64,000 bases of DNA from JAIBJN01 sp963784175 (GTDB taxonomy: Bacteria > Actinomycetota > Thermoleophilia > Gaiellales > Gaiellaceae). Under the pieces are notes generated by a model. It did no database searches, was not told the DNA's origin, and saw only the letters and a list, made by a program, of their open reading frames with translations. Below are positions 9,254 to 17,542 of this stretch, one piece after another. The position numbers and the translations under genes are program-made. Every line of letters begins with the position of its first letter. The first letter of the stretch is position 1. Location: the NCBI GenBank assembly GCA_963784175.1, contig CAWAQJ010000004.1, positions 50,250-114,249 of the forward strand. The letters are read 5' to 3'.

Positions 9254-10075
9254 GTGAGATCCCCGCTCGAGCAGGCCTTCCCGCGGCCATCCGTGCTCGG
9301 CGTGGTGAATGTCACACCGGACTCCTTTTCGGACGGCGGCCGCTTCCTTCGGCCCGAGGCCGCGGTCGCGGAGGCGCGCGGCCTCGTCGAGCAGGGCGCG
9401 ACGATCGTGGACATCGGCGGCGAGTCGACCCGACCCGGCTCGGAGGGCGTCACCGCCGAGGAGGAGCTGGCGCGGGTGGAGCCCGTCATCTCGCGCCTCG
9501 CGGACGTCCCGCTGTCCGTGGACACCTCGAAGGCGGAGGTGGCGAGGAGAGCGCTCGAGCTCGGCGCCTGCATGGTCAACGACGTGACGGCGCTGCGCGG
9601 CGACCCTGAGCTCGCAGGTGTGGTCGCGGACGGCGACGCCTACCTGTGCCTCATGCACATGCTCGGCGAGCCCCGCACCATGCAGGAGGACCCGCGCTAC
9701 GAGGACGTCGTCTCCGAGGTGAAGGCCTTCCTCGAGGAGCGCCTCTCCTTCGCCGTCGAGGCGGGGATCCCGGAGGAGCACGTCTGCCTCGACCCGGGCA
9801 TCGGCTTCGGCAAGACCGTCGACCACAACGTCGAGCTCCTCACGCGACTCGACGAGCTCGTCGCCATCGGGCGGCCCGTGCTCGTCGGAGCCTCACGCAA
9901 GCGCTTCCTCGGCCGCTTGCTCGGCGACCCCGACGCGCTCACTGGCCCGGTGTCGGCGAGCGTGGCCGTGGCGGTGCTCGCGTACGAGCGCGGAGCGTCG
10001 CTCTTCCGCGCCCACGACGTGCGCGAGCACGTCGAAGCGCTGACGGTCGCTGGTGTCGTCGCGGGGCCAGCATGA
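9254..10075 (+). CDS. folP: Dihydropteroate synthase
   Basis: FolP condenses 6-hydroxymethyl-dihydropterin pyrophosphate with p-aminobenzoate in folate synthesis and is the sulfonamide target. The signatures are LGVVNVTPDSFSDGGRF near residue 15 and VDIGGESTRPGS near residue 55, followed by MVNDVTALRG, CLDPGIGFGKT and VGASRKRFLG. Length (273) is normal. It heads the run folP-folB-folK. The last bases and the stop codon (GCATGAGCGTC) are identical to the end of tilS, where the structured intergenic element begins in both places. Confidence 0.95.
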   Translation: MRSPLEQAFPRPSVLGVVNVTPDSFSDGGRFLRPEAAVAEARGLVEQGATIVDIGGESTRPGSEGVTAEEELARVEPVISRLADVPLSVDTSKAEVARRALELGACMVNDVTALRGDPELAGVVADGDAYLCLMHMLGEPRTMQEDPRYEDVVSEVKAFLEERLSFAVEAGIPEEHVCLDPGIGFGKTVDHNVELLTRLDELVAIGRPVLVGASRKRFLGRLLGDPDALTGPVSASVAVAVLAYERGASLFRAHDVREHVEALTVAGVVAGPA

Positions 10076-10100
10076 GCGTCGCTCGGTTCGACCTCGCTCC

Positions 10101-10171
10101 CGTGGGGGAAACCATGTTCCCCCACGAGCCCCCTTCTTTGATGCAGTGAGGGAACCTCCCGGTTCCCTCAC
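10101..10171 (+). repeat. Structured intergenic element, copy B (two perfect hairpins), folP-folB gap
   Basis: Hairpin 1 is CGTGGGGGAA, loop ACCATG, TTCCCCCACG (10 perfect pairs). The linker CCCCTTCTTTGATGCA follows. Hairpin 2 is GTGAGGGAACC, loop TCCC, GGTTCCCTCAC (11 perfect pairs). Copy A lies at 3962-4029. The hairpins are better formed here than in copy A, and neither has a T tract, so a simple terminator is not the obvious reading inside a co-directional operon. Confidence 0.85.
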
Positions 10172-10184
10172 ACACCCTCCACAC

Positions 10185-10210
10185 GCTCACGGGCCGGTGG
10201 GCCCGTGAGC
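10185..10210 (+). promoter_or_regulatory. Hairpin over the folB start codon
   Basis: GCTCACGGGCC (10185-10195) pairs perfectly with GGCCCGTGAGC (10200-10210) around the loop GGTG. The GTG start codon of folB (10205-10207) is inside the right arm. It is the positional equivalent of the hpt start hairpin, built from different bases. Confidence 0.65.
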
Positions 10211-10567
10211 GAAGTCGTGATCGAGGTCCAGGGGCTCGATCTGCGCGGGTTTCACGGCGCACTCGAAGAGGAGCGGACGACCGGTCAGCAGTTCGTGTTC
10301 GACGTGACGCTCGTCGTTCACGACGCCGGCGTGCGCTCCGACCAGCTCGCCGACACGGTCGACTACACGGAGGTCGTCGATCGCATCCGCGCCGTCAGTG
10401 ACAGCCGGCGGTTCAACCTCATCGAGGCGCTCGCTGCCGCGGTGGCCGAAGACCTGCTCGACAGCTTCCCTGTCTCCCTGGTGCGGGTCCGGGTGCGCAA
10501 GCCGGAGGTCAGGCTCGACGCCCCGGTGGAGTACACCGCCGCCACGGTCGAGCGCGGCCCTCGCTAG
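10205..10567 (+). CDS. folB: Dihydroneopterin aldolase
   Basis: FolB converts 7,8-dihydroneopterin to 6-hydroxymethyl-dihydropterin and glycolaldehyde in folate synthesis. The 120-residue protein has the family pattern: GLDLRGFHGALEEERTTGQQF at the N-terminus, LADTVDYTEVVDRIRAV in the middle with the conserved Asp-Tyr, FNLIEALAAAVAEDLL, and the strand VRVRVRKPEV. It begins with GTG inside a hairpin and lacks a clear ribosome binding site. It is followed 4 nt later by folK. Confidence 0.93.
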   Translation: MSEVVIEVQGLDLRGFHGALEEERTTGQQFVFDVTLVVHDAGVRSDQLADTVDYTEVVDRIRAVSDSRRFNLIEALAAAVAEDLLDSFPVSLVRVRVRKPEVRLDAPVEYTAATVERGPR

Positions 10568-10571
10568 GCCC

Positions 10572-11034
10572 GTGCGCGCCTTCGTCGGGCTCGGAAGCAA
10601 CCTCGGCGACCGGGAGGCGACGATACGAGCGGGCGGTCGCGCTGCTCGGCGAGCGCTCCGGGATCGACGTCGCCGCCGTCTCGACGCTGCGCGAGACCGA
10701 CCCCGTCGGCTACGAGGACCAGCCGCGCTTCCTGAACGGCGTGGTCGCGCTCGACGTCGACCTCACCGCCCGCGGCCTCCTCGACGAGCTGCTCGAAGTC
10801 GAGCGCGAGCTGGGGCGAGACCGGTCGCGGGAGGCCCGCTGGGGCCCGAGGACGATCGACCTCGACCTCCTCCTGTTCGGCGACGAGACCGTGGAAGCGC
10901 CTGGCCTCACCGTCCCCCACCCGCGCCTGGCGGAGCGCCGGTTCGTCCTCGAGCCGCTGCACGAGCTCGCACCGGACCTGACTCTCCCGGACGGTCGCGC
11001 AGTGCGGGAGTTGGTGACTCCGGCGCTAGAATGA
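10572..11034 (+). CDS. folK: HPPK (6-hydroxymethyl-dihydropterin pyrophosphokinase), one frameshift
   Basis: FolK transfers pyrophosphate from ATP to 6-hydroxymethyl-dihydropterin, feeding FolP. The N-terminus VRAFVGLGSNLGDREATI is in one frame. The rest, including YEDQPRFLNGVVALD, the HPPK signature RWGPRTIDLDLLLFGDE and LTVPHPRLAERRFVLEPL, is in the next frame. One extra base near 10624 (read ACGATACGAG where ACGATCGAG is expected) explains this. The corrected length is 153 residues, normal for the family. Sequence error is more likely than gene decay. Confidence 0.88.
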
Positions 11035-11039
11035 GGCGC

Positions 11040-11408
11040 ATGTCTCACCTCGACGAGCTCGACGAATACGAGGCCGATCTCGAGCTACGCCTCAAGAAGG
11101 AATACTCGGCGGTCTTCAGCCTCTTCCGCTATTGCATCGTCACGCAGGACTCGACGTATCTCTGCAACCGCCACGAGCTGAGGGTCCTGCCGCAGACCAC
11201 CTACCCCTTCTTCCATCTGACGATGGAGGACGTCTGGGTCTGGGACAAGAACCGCCCGACCCGGATCATTCCGCGCGCCGAGGTCTACACGTCCAGCGAC
11301 GTGACGATCGAGGAGCTGCGCGGCGAGGGTGACGGGCCGGCGCTCACCCCCGAGGCCCTCGCGCAGAAGCTCGGCGAGACCCTCGGCGGGGACGAAGAGA
11401 TCTCCTAG
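11040..11408 (+). CDS. DUF2469 family protein
   Basis: A 122-residue protein with the actinobacterial DUF2469 pattern: a short acidic N-terminus (DELDEYEADLELRLKKEY), then FSLFRYCIVTQDSTYLCN, FFHLTMEDVWVWDKNRPTRI and a C-terminal SSDVTIEELRGEG. The function is unknown. The family is nearly confined to actinobacteria, which supports the taxonomic reading. Two ATGs are possible: 11031, overlapping the folK stop as ATGA, and 11040, which gives the usual MS start with GAGG just upstream. I chose 11040. Confidence 0.85.
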   Translation: MSHLDELDEYEADLELRLKKEYSAVFSLFRYCIVTQDSTYLCNRHELRVLPQTTYPFFHLTMEDVWVWDKNRPTRIIPRAEVYTSSDVTIEELRGEGDGPALTPEALAQKLGETLGGDEEIS

Positions 11409-11426
11409 CGCTCTCGGGGCGCTCCC

Positions 11427-12191
11427 ATGCTCCTCGCCGTCGACGTCGGCAACACGCAGACGGTCTACGGGCTCTACGACGGCGAGCGCCTGGCCGAGCA
11501 CTGGCGCGTCACCACCGAGGCCGAGCGCACGGGCGACGAGCTCGGCGTCCTCGTCGGCAGGCTGCTCGAGCTCCGCGACGTCGGCTTCGAGGACATCGGC
11601 GGCGTCTGCCTCTCCTCGACCGTCCCGCCGCTCATCCGTGCCTACGAGGAGTTCGCGCGCGACTACGCGGAGGCGACGCTCCTCGTGCTCGGGCCCGGCA
11701 CACGCACGGGGATCCCGATCTCCTACGACGACCCGCGCGAGGTCGGGCCCGACCGCATCGCCAACGCGGTCGCAGCGCGCGAGCGCTACGGCGCGCCCTG
11801 CATCGTCGTCGACTTCGGCACGTCCACGAACTTCGACATCGTCTCCGCGGACGGGGAGTACGTCGGCGGCGTTCTCGCTCCGGGGATCGAGGTCTCGATG
11901 GAGGCGCTCTTCGCCCGCGCCGCGCGGCTCGTGAAGGTCGACTTCACGCCGCCGCCGACGGTGATCGGCAAGACCACCGTCACCGGGCTGCAGTCCGGCC
12001 TCGTCTACGGCTTCGCCGGGCAGGTGGACGGGATCGTGAAGCGCATTCGCGCCGAGATCGGGGACGCGGCGCCCGTCATCGCGACCGGGGGCCTCGCCGA
12101 GCTGATCGCGCCGCACGCCGAGACGATCGACAAGGTCGACCCTCTCCTGACGCTGGAGGGGCTACGCCTCGTCTGGGACCGGAACGGATAG
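11427..12191 (+). CDS. coaX: Type III pantothenate kinase
   Basis: CoaX phosphorylates pantothenate in the first committed step of coenzyme A synthesis. It belongs to the ASKHA fold: LLAVDVGNTQTVYGLYDGE holds the phosphate-1 loop, VGPDRIANAVAARERYG the second conserved block, and CIVVDFGTSTNFDIV the phosphate-2 loop. GGVLAPGIEVSMEALF and VIATGGLAELIAP follow. Length (254) is typical. It lies 18 nt behind the DUF2469 gene and ends convergently, 23 nt from the large minus-strand fusion gene. Confidence 0.94.
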   Translation: MLLAVDVGNTQTVYGLYDGERLAEHWRVTTEAERTGDELGVLVGRLLELRDVGFEDIGGVCLSSTVPPLIRAYEEFARDYAEATLLVLGPGTRTGIPISYDDPREVGPDRIANAVAARERYGAPCIVVDFGTSTNFDIVSADGEYVGGVLAPGIEVSMEALFARAARLVKVDFTPPPTVIGKTTVTGLQSGLVYGFAGQVDGIVKRIRAEIGDAAPVIATGGLAELIAPHAETIDKVDPLLTLEGLRLVWDRNG

Positions 12192-12214
12192 CGGCCCGCT
12201 GCGCCTCGTCGGCG

Positions 12215-15200
12215 TTACCGGAAGGCTGACTCGCCGTCGTTTGGGGCGGCGGCCTCGGAACGCTCCCTGACCACGACCGTGTCCAGATGCGCCCGCGAGA
12301 GCGGGCTCGCCCACAGGCCCTCGATCCAGGGGCGGCGTAGGAGGATGGAGCGCGGGTAACCGATTGGGAGGATGCCCGCGTGCTCGCCCACCCAGAGGTG
12401 GTCGACGTCGTGATAGACGCGCATGCGCTCGCCCTGGTCGCGCAGCGAGCGGCCCTTGGCGAGGAGCTCGAGGATGTCGTCGTCGCAGTAGAACGGCCAG
12501 CCGTGCGTGAGGAGGCCCCGGAAGAAGCCGTCGGGATCCGGGTAATCGGCCGTCCAGCCGCTCCACCACATGTCGGCGTCGGCGATCACGTCGCAATCGA
12601 CATGCTCGCGAACCGGCGTCACCTTCACACGCGCGCCGATCGGCCTCCACAGCTCGGCGATCTCGTCGATCGGCTGGAGCCAGTGCGGGACGACGAGGTG
12701 GATCTCGGGTAGGCCCTTGCCGCCGGGGTAGCCGGCCTCCGCGAGCAGCTCGCGCGCACGGTCGAGGTCGTACTCGGCGCCCACGCGGTGGGAGTGGGCG
12801 GGCATCGCCGGCGGGATCGCGCCCCCGCGGCTCGCCGCGCGCGAGAGCGTCGGGAAGGTGCTCAGCAGCGCCTCGCGGTCGACCGCGTGCGAGAACGCCT
12901 TGCGGACGTGCTGGTTCGAGAACGGCGAGTTGTCGACGGAGAACCCGATGTACTGGAGACCGAGCTCCGGGACGATGTCGCCCATCGTGTCGGGCTCCTC
13001 CTCGGAGACCGGGTCGTAGACGTGCAGGAGGTCGAAGTTCCCCTCCCGCCAGCCCTCGACCATCTGCGCGCCCTTGGGATAGAAGGAGAAGTGGATCTCA
13101 CCGACGTTCCCGTGCGGGCCGCTCCAGTGCGGGTTCGCGCGCAGCAGCGCGTGGTCGTCGTCGAACTCGACCAGCATGTACGGGCCGTTGCCGACGAGGT
13201 TCTCGGGCTTCGCCCAGTCGTCGCCGAGCGCCTCGCAGCGGTGGCGCGGCCACGGGAAGGCCCACGGCGAGCAGAGGATGTAGGGGAAGTAGCTCCGCGG
13301 CTCGCGGAGGCGGACCTCGAGCGTCCGGTCGTCGAGCGCCTCTGCAGCCTCGACGTCCTCCATCAGGAAGGCGGTGCGCGTCTTCAGCTCGCGCATCTGG
13401 CTCCAGGCGAACGCGTAGTCGTCCGCAGTGAGCGGCTCGCCGTCGCTCCACTTCGCTCCCTCGCGAATTCGGAACAGATAGGTGAGCCCGTCCGAGGAAA
13501 CGCGGAAGTTGTCCGCCATTGCCGGCACGACGTTCAGCTCCGAGTCGACCATCAGGAGCCCGCGGAAGAGCAGCTCGGAGAAGTAGCCGGCCTCGGTCGT
13601 GTAGACGTCGCCGGGGGCCAGCTCGCCCGGACGGTTGGACGCGGTCTCGAGCCTCTCGGTGGCCGGCAGGCGCGGGTCCTCGCCGACGCGGCACGAGAAC
13701 GCCTCGTCGTACATCTCCTCGGCGCTCTCGAAGTCGAAGGCGAGGTGGTAGGCGAGCGCCATCTTGAAGAGCGTGTCGCGCGCGCGGCGCTCGTCGCCGA
13801 CGCGTGCCAGGAAGGCGCGCGCCCTGCGGTAGTGCTCGAGCGCCTCCTTGTCGGCGTAGACCGCGCGGGCGGCGTCGCCGGCCTTCAGGAGGTAGTCGAC
13901 GGCCTTCTCGGGCTCGTCTGCCTCCTCGAAGTGCCGGGCGAGGAGCCCGTAGGCCTCCTCCGGCGACTCCTTGTAGATCTCCTCGAGCGCCTCGCCCACG
14001 CGCTTGTGGAGCTTGCGGCGCTGCGTGTCGACGAGGCTCGCGTAGGCGACCTCCTGCACGAGGCCGTGGCGGAAGCGGTACTCGGGGTTCGGGCGGCGGC
14101 GCTTCTCGACGATCAGGTCGAGCCGCTGCAGGTCGGTCAGTGCCTGCATGAGCTGGTCGCGGTCCGACGAGCCGCTCCAGCAGCGGCAGCCCGAACGTCC
14201 GCCCGATGACCGCGGCGATCGAAAGGACGTCGCGCGTCTGGCGGTCGAGGCGGTCGAGGCGCGCCTGCAGCGTCCCCTGGACGACCGCGGGGATGGACAG
14301 CTCGTCCTCGGAGACCGCGAGCTCCCAGCCGCCGTTCCGGCGCTCGAGCACGCCCCGCTCGACGAGGTCGCGGAAGGCCTCCTCGAGGAAGAACGGGTTG
14401 CCGCCCGAGCGCTCGGCGAGCAGCTCGGCGACCGACTCGGGCAGCTCGCCGTCGGCCGCGTTCGAGACGAGCACGCGCGAGGAGTCCGCCGGGAGCGGCC
14501 GCACCTCGATCTCCCGGTAGCGGTGCGGGTAGCGCTGGCGCGCGAGCTCGCCGAGCCGCCAGGAGCCGTGCTCGCGCTCGGGGCGGTAGACGAAGAAGAG
14601 CGCGACCGACGTCTCGTCGGTCATGCCGAGGATCGACTCGAGCAGCTCGAGCGTCGCTTCGTCGGCCCAGTGGAGATCCTCGAAGACCAGGCAGAGCGGC
14701 TCCTCGTCGGCGAGCTTGCAGACGAGCTCGAAGAAGACCTCGAACGTGCGGGACTGGATGCTCTCGCGGTTCAGCTCCCTGATCGCCTGCGACGCCTCGG
14801 GCTCGAGCGTCAGGCCGACGAGGTTGGCGACGAACGGATAGGCGTCGTCCGCCTCCTCCCTGCCGAGGAGGTGCGCCAGCTCGGCCTTCAGCTCGAGCCG
14901 GACGCGGGCCTCGGGCGTCGAGGCGCCGACGCCGAGCCACTCGCGCAGGAGCTCGCGGATGGGCCAGTACGGGAAGGTCTGCGCGTAGGAGACGCCGCGC
15001 GCCTCGATGAAGCGCACGCGGTCGCGATAGCGGTCGCGCACCTCCCAGACGAGCCGGGTCTTGCCGATCCCGGGCTCGCCCATGATGGAGACGATCGCGC
15101 CGCGGCCCTCGACGAGCGCGTCCATCGTCCGCTCGAGCACGGTGAGCTCGAAGTCGCGGCCCAACGATCGGCAGGCTCGGCGGCGGCGGCCTCCGCCTCG

Positions 15201-15782
15201 CGGACGCGCGAGACGCGGAAGACGTCCATGCGGCTTGCTCACGCCCTTGAGGTCCTGCGGGCCGAGCTCCTCGAGGTCGAAGCCCGCCTCGACCTGACGC
15301 TTCGTCGTCGGGCCGATGAGGACGCCGCCCTGGCCGGCGAGCTCCTGGAGGCGCGAGGCGACGTTGACGGTGTCGCCAAGGGCGTTCAAGGGGTCGTAGC
15401 CGTCGTCGCCGTCCTGCTGGACGCCGACGACGACCGGGCCCGTGTTCACACCGATGCGGACCGAGAGCGGAACGCCGTAGGCCGCCTCGACCTCCTGCGC
15501 GTACTGGGCGAGCGCGCGCTGGATCGCGAGCGCGGCGCGGAGGGCCCGCTCGGCGTCGTCCTCGTGCGAGACGGGGACGCCGAAGAACGCCAGCATCTCG
15601 TCGCCGACGAGCTGCGCCACGGTGCCGTCGAAGCGCCGGACCTGCTCGGTCATGATCCGCATGACCTCGTCGATCAGGAACTTCGAGCGCTCCGGGCCGA
15701 GCTTTTCCGCGATCGCCGTCGAGCCGACGACGTCCGCGACCAGCACCGAGACGATCCGCCTTTCGCCTGTTGCCACCGCCAT
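12215..15782 (-). CDS. Class III nucleotide cyclase - AAA ATPase - TPR - SBP_bac_5 fusion, three frameshifts
   Basis: With three 1-bp corrections this reads as 1,188 residues. Residues about 10-190 are a class III adenylate/guanylate cyclase domain: VSVLVADVVGSTAIAEKLG carries one metal Asp, QLVGDEMLAFFG the second, and GDTVNVASRLQELAG the transition-state Asn/Arg. Next is a signalling ATPase with Walker A GEPGIGKTRL and Walker B LCLVFEDLHWADE. A helical TPR-like stretch follows (EKAVDYLLKAGDAARAVYAD). The last 460 residues are a family 5 solute-binding domain, for example DGLTYLFRIREGAKWSDGEP and ARELLAEAGYPGGKGLPEI. No signal peptide or membrane helix is seen, so the binding domain is probably cytoplasmic. 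Breaks lie near 15230 (extra base), 15169 (missing) and 14164 (extra). A -10-like TATAAC lies 7 nt before the ATG. Confidence 0.85.
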
Positions 15783-15789
15783 AGGAGGA

Positions 15790-15795
15790 GTTATA
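15790..15795 (-). promoter_or_regulatory. Putative -10 (TATAAC) for the cyclase fusion gene
   Basis: Read on the minus strand, TATAAC is followed by 7 nt and the ATG at 15782. There is no Shine-Dalgarno sequence; the interval reads TCCTCCT, its opposite. This fits a leaderless start. Confidence 0.45.
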
Positions 15796-15813
15796 GCTGC
15801 GTGACGGTGGGAA

Positions 15814-16872
15814 CTAACCCCCGCCGTAGGCGGAGATCGGAAGATCCAGGAGGACGTCCTCGTCGGCGGGAAGCTCGCCCTCGAGACGGGCGAGAACCTC
15901 TCCGGCGCCGGGAGCGGCCGCGAAGAGCCGGTCCTCGACCTCTGCGAGCGTCGGAAGCTGCACGAGCTCCTGCTTGAAGGGCTTCGGGAAGCGACCGCGA
16001 CCGAGATACCAGCCGTAGAACTTCTTCAGGAAGCCGGTCGCGCGGTGCTCGCCGAGCTCGTGCACGGTCGCGCGCATGAAGAGGACGAGCTCTGCGACGA
16101 CCTCCTCGGGGGTCGGCTCGCCCGAGCGGGTGCCGGCGATCTCGCCGACCGCCCACGGGTTCCCCTGTGCGGCGCGCCCGACCATGACGGCGGCGCAGCC
16201 GGTCGTGTCGAGCAGCTCCTGCGCGCGCCCGCGGGTGGTGACGTCGCCGGAGGCGATCACCGGCACGTCCACGATCTCGACGAGCTCCGTCGTGAGCGAG
16301 TGGTCGGCCGTGCCGGTGTACATCTGCTTGGCCGAGCGGGGGTGAAGCGTCAGCGAGGCCGCGCCCGCCTCGACCAGCTTGGGCCCGACGGCCAGCGCCG
16401 CACGGGAGCCGTTGGCGAGGCCGCGGCGCATCTTCACGGTCACGGGGACGGACACCGCCGAGGCGACCGCGGAGACGATGCGAACGGCGCGCTCCGGGTC
16501 CTCCAGCAGGGTTGCGCCGGCGCCGGTCTTCGTCACCTTGCGAACCGGGCAGCCGAAGTTGATGTCGACGATGTCTGCGCCGGCGTCCTCGACCATGCGC
16601 GCCGCCTCGACCATCACGCCGGGCTCGGAGCCGAAGATCTGCACGGCGAGCGGCGCCTCCTCGCGGCTCAGGCGCAGGTAGCCGAGCGTCCGCTCGTTCC
16701 CGTGGCTGAGGCCGGCGCAGCTGACCATCTCCGAGCACACGAGACCGGCGCCGAAGCGGCGGCCCTGCCGCCTGAAGGCCTGCACGCTCACGCCCGCCAT
16801 CGGCGCGAGCACGACGCGGCTGGGAATCTCGACGGGGCCGATCCGCCACGAGGACTGGATCTCGACTGCCAT
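15814..16872 (-). CDS. dusB: tRNA-dihydrouridine synthase (Dus family)
   Basis: This FMN enzyme reduces uridines in the D-loop of tRNA. The 352-residue protein starts with IPSRVVLAPMAGVSVQAFRR, and carries the catalytic segment DIVDINFGCPVRKVTKTGAG with the active Cys. VPVTVKMRRGL, LTLHPRSAKQMYTGTADHSL and AVMVGRAAQGNPWAVGEI (FMN phosphate binding) follow in order. Length and motifs fit the DusB-like group common in Gram-positives and actinobacteria. It probably has its own promoter (TACGAT 10 nt upstream of the ATG). Confidence 0.92.
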   Translation of the reverse strand: MAVEIQSSWRIGPVEIPSRVVLAPMAGVSVQAFRRQGRRFGAGLVCSEMVSCAGLSHGNERTLGYLRLSREEAPLAVQIFGSEPGVMVEAARMVEDAGADIVDINFGCPVRKVTKTGAGATLLEDPERAVRIVSAVASAVSVPVTVKMRRGLANGSRAALAVGPKLVEAGAASLTLHPRSAKQMYTGTADHSLTTELVEIVDVPVIASGDVTTRGRAQELLDTTGCAAVMVGRAAQGNPWAVGEIAGTRSGEPTPEEVVAELVLFMRATVHELGEHRATGFLKKFYGWYLGRGRFPKPFKQELVQLPTLAEVEDRLFAAAPGAGEVLARLEGELPADEDVLLDLPISAYGGG

Positions 16873-16882
16873 TGGCGAGGAA

Positions 16883-16888
16883 ATCGTA
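16883..16888 (-). promoter_or_regulatory. Putative -10 (TACGAT) for dusB
   Basis: On the minus strand TACGAT lies 10 nt before the dusB ATG, without a Shine-Dalgarno sequence. Confidence 0.4.
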
Positions 16889-16924
16889 GCCGGGCGCCGA
16901 ACGTTTGAGGCTTGACGTAGCGGC

Positions 16925-16930
16925 TACAAT
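16925..16930 (+). promoter_or_regulatory. Putative -10 (TACAAT) for greA
   Basis: TACAAT is a good -10 match. A weak -35 (GTTTGA, 16903-16908) lies 16 nt upstream. It implies a leader of roughly 55 nt before greA, which unlike many neighbours has a clear ribosome binding site. Confidence 0.5.
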
Positions 16931-16993
16931 GCCGCCCACGGCGGCGCACGGTAGCGCCGCATTTCCCTGTCTGGGGGCCTGGAGGACATGGTC

Positions 16994-17467
16994 GTGAAGG
17001 AAGTGATTCTCACTCCCGAGGGTCATAAGAAGCTGAAAGCAGAGATCGAGCATCTCTCCACCGTGAAGCGGCGCGAGGTCGCCGAGCGGATCAAGCAAGC
17101 GCGCGAGTTCGGCGACATCGCCGAGAACTCCGAGTACGACGACGCCAAGAACGAGCAGGCGATGCTGGAGCATCGGATCGCCACGCTGCAGGAGCGCCTG
17201 AAGAGCGCCCGCGTGATCGAGAAGAAGGAGATCACGACGGACGTCGTCAGCGTGGGGACGATCGTGCGCCTCCGCGACGTCGACGCCAAGGAGACGATCG
17301 AGTACGCGATCGTCGGCTCGGCCGAGGCGAACCCCGCCGAGAACAAGCTCTCGAACGAGTCCCCGGTGGGCAGGGCGATCCTGGGCCACAAGAAGGGCGA
17401 GACGGTCGAGGTCGCAGCCCCGCGCGGGAAGCTCAAGTACAAGATCATGGAGATCAAGGCCGCGTAG
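16994..17467 (+). CDS. greA: Transcription elongation factor GreA
   Basis: GreA inserts its coiled coil into the RNA polymerase secondary channel and rescues backtracked complexes by stimulating transcript cleavage. The N-terminal coiled coil is visible (LTPEGHKKLKAEIEHL, then RIKQAREFGDIAENSEYDDA with the conserved acidic tip). The C-terminal globular domain has TIEYAIVGSAEANP and SPVGRAILGHKKGETVEV. GGAGG at 16981-16985 is only 2 nt from an ATG at 16988 but 8 nt from the GTG at 16994, so GTG is preferred; it gives the usual MKEVILTPEG start and 157 residues. Confidence 0.95.
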   Translation: MKEVILTPEGHKKLKAEIEHLSTVKRREVAERIKQAREFGDIAENSEYDDAKNEQAMLEHRIATLQERLKSARVIEKKEITTDVVSVGTIVRLRDVDAKETIEYAIVGSAEANPAENKLSNESPVGRAILGHKKGETVEVAAPRGKLKYKIMEIKAA

Positions 17468-17501
17468 CCCTGGGCGCGCGGCTTTCGCTCACCCAACTCT
17501 C

Positions 17502-17523
17502 CCCGCGGGACAAGCTCCGCGGG
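17502..17523 (+). terminator. Hairpin in the greA-lysS gap
   Basis: CCCGCGG (17502-17508) pairs with CCGCGGG (17517-17523) around an 8-nt loop. It may terminate greA transcripts, but its right arm also lies in the spacer of the putative lysS promoter, so an operator role is possible. Confidence 0.45.
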
Positions 17524-17529
17524 CGCATC

Positions 17530-17535
17530 TAGACT
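17530..17535 (+). promoter_or_regulatory. Putative lysS promoter (-10 TAGACT)
   Basis: TAGACT lies 7 nt before the ATG, with GGGACA (17507-17512) 17 nt upstream as a possible -35. No ribosome binding site is present, so lysS is probably read from a leaderless mRNA. Confidence 0.5.
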
Positions 17536-17542
17536 CGCCGCC

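Noticed and set aside
17468..17542. T-box leader before lysS (and before cysS)
   Set aside because: The gaps are too short for a T-box, and the start codons lie right behind a -10-like box.
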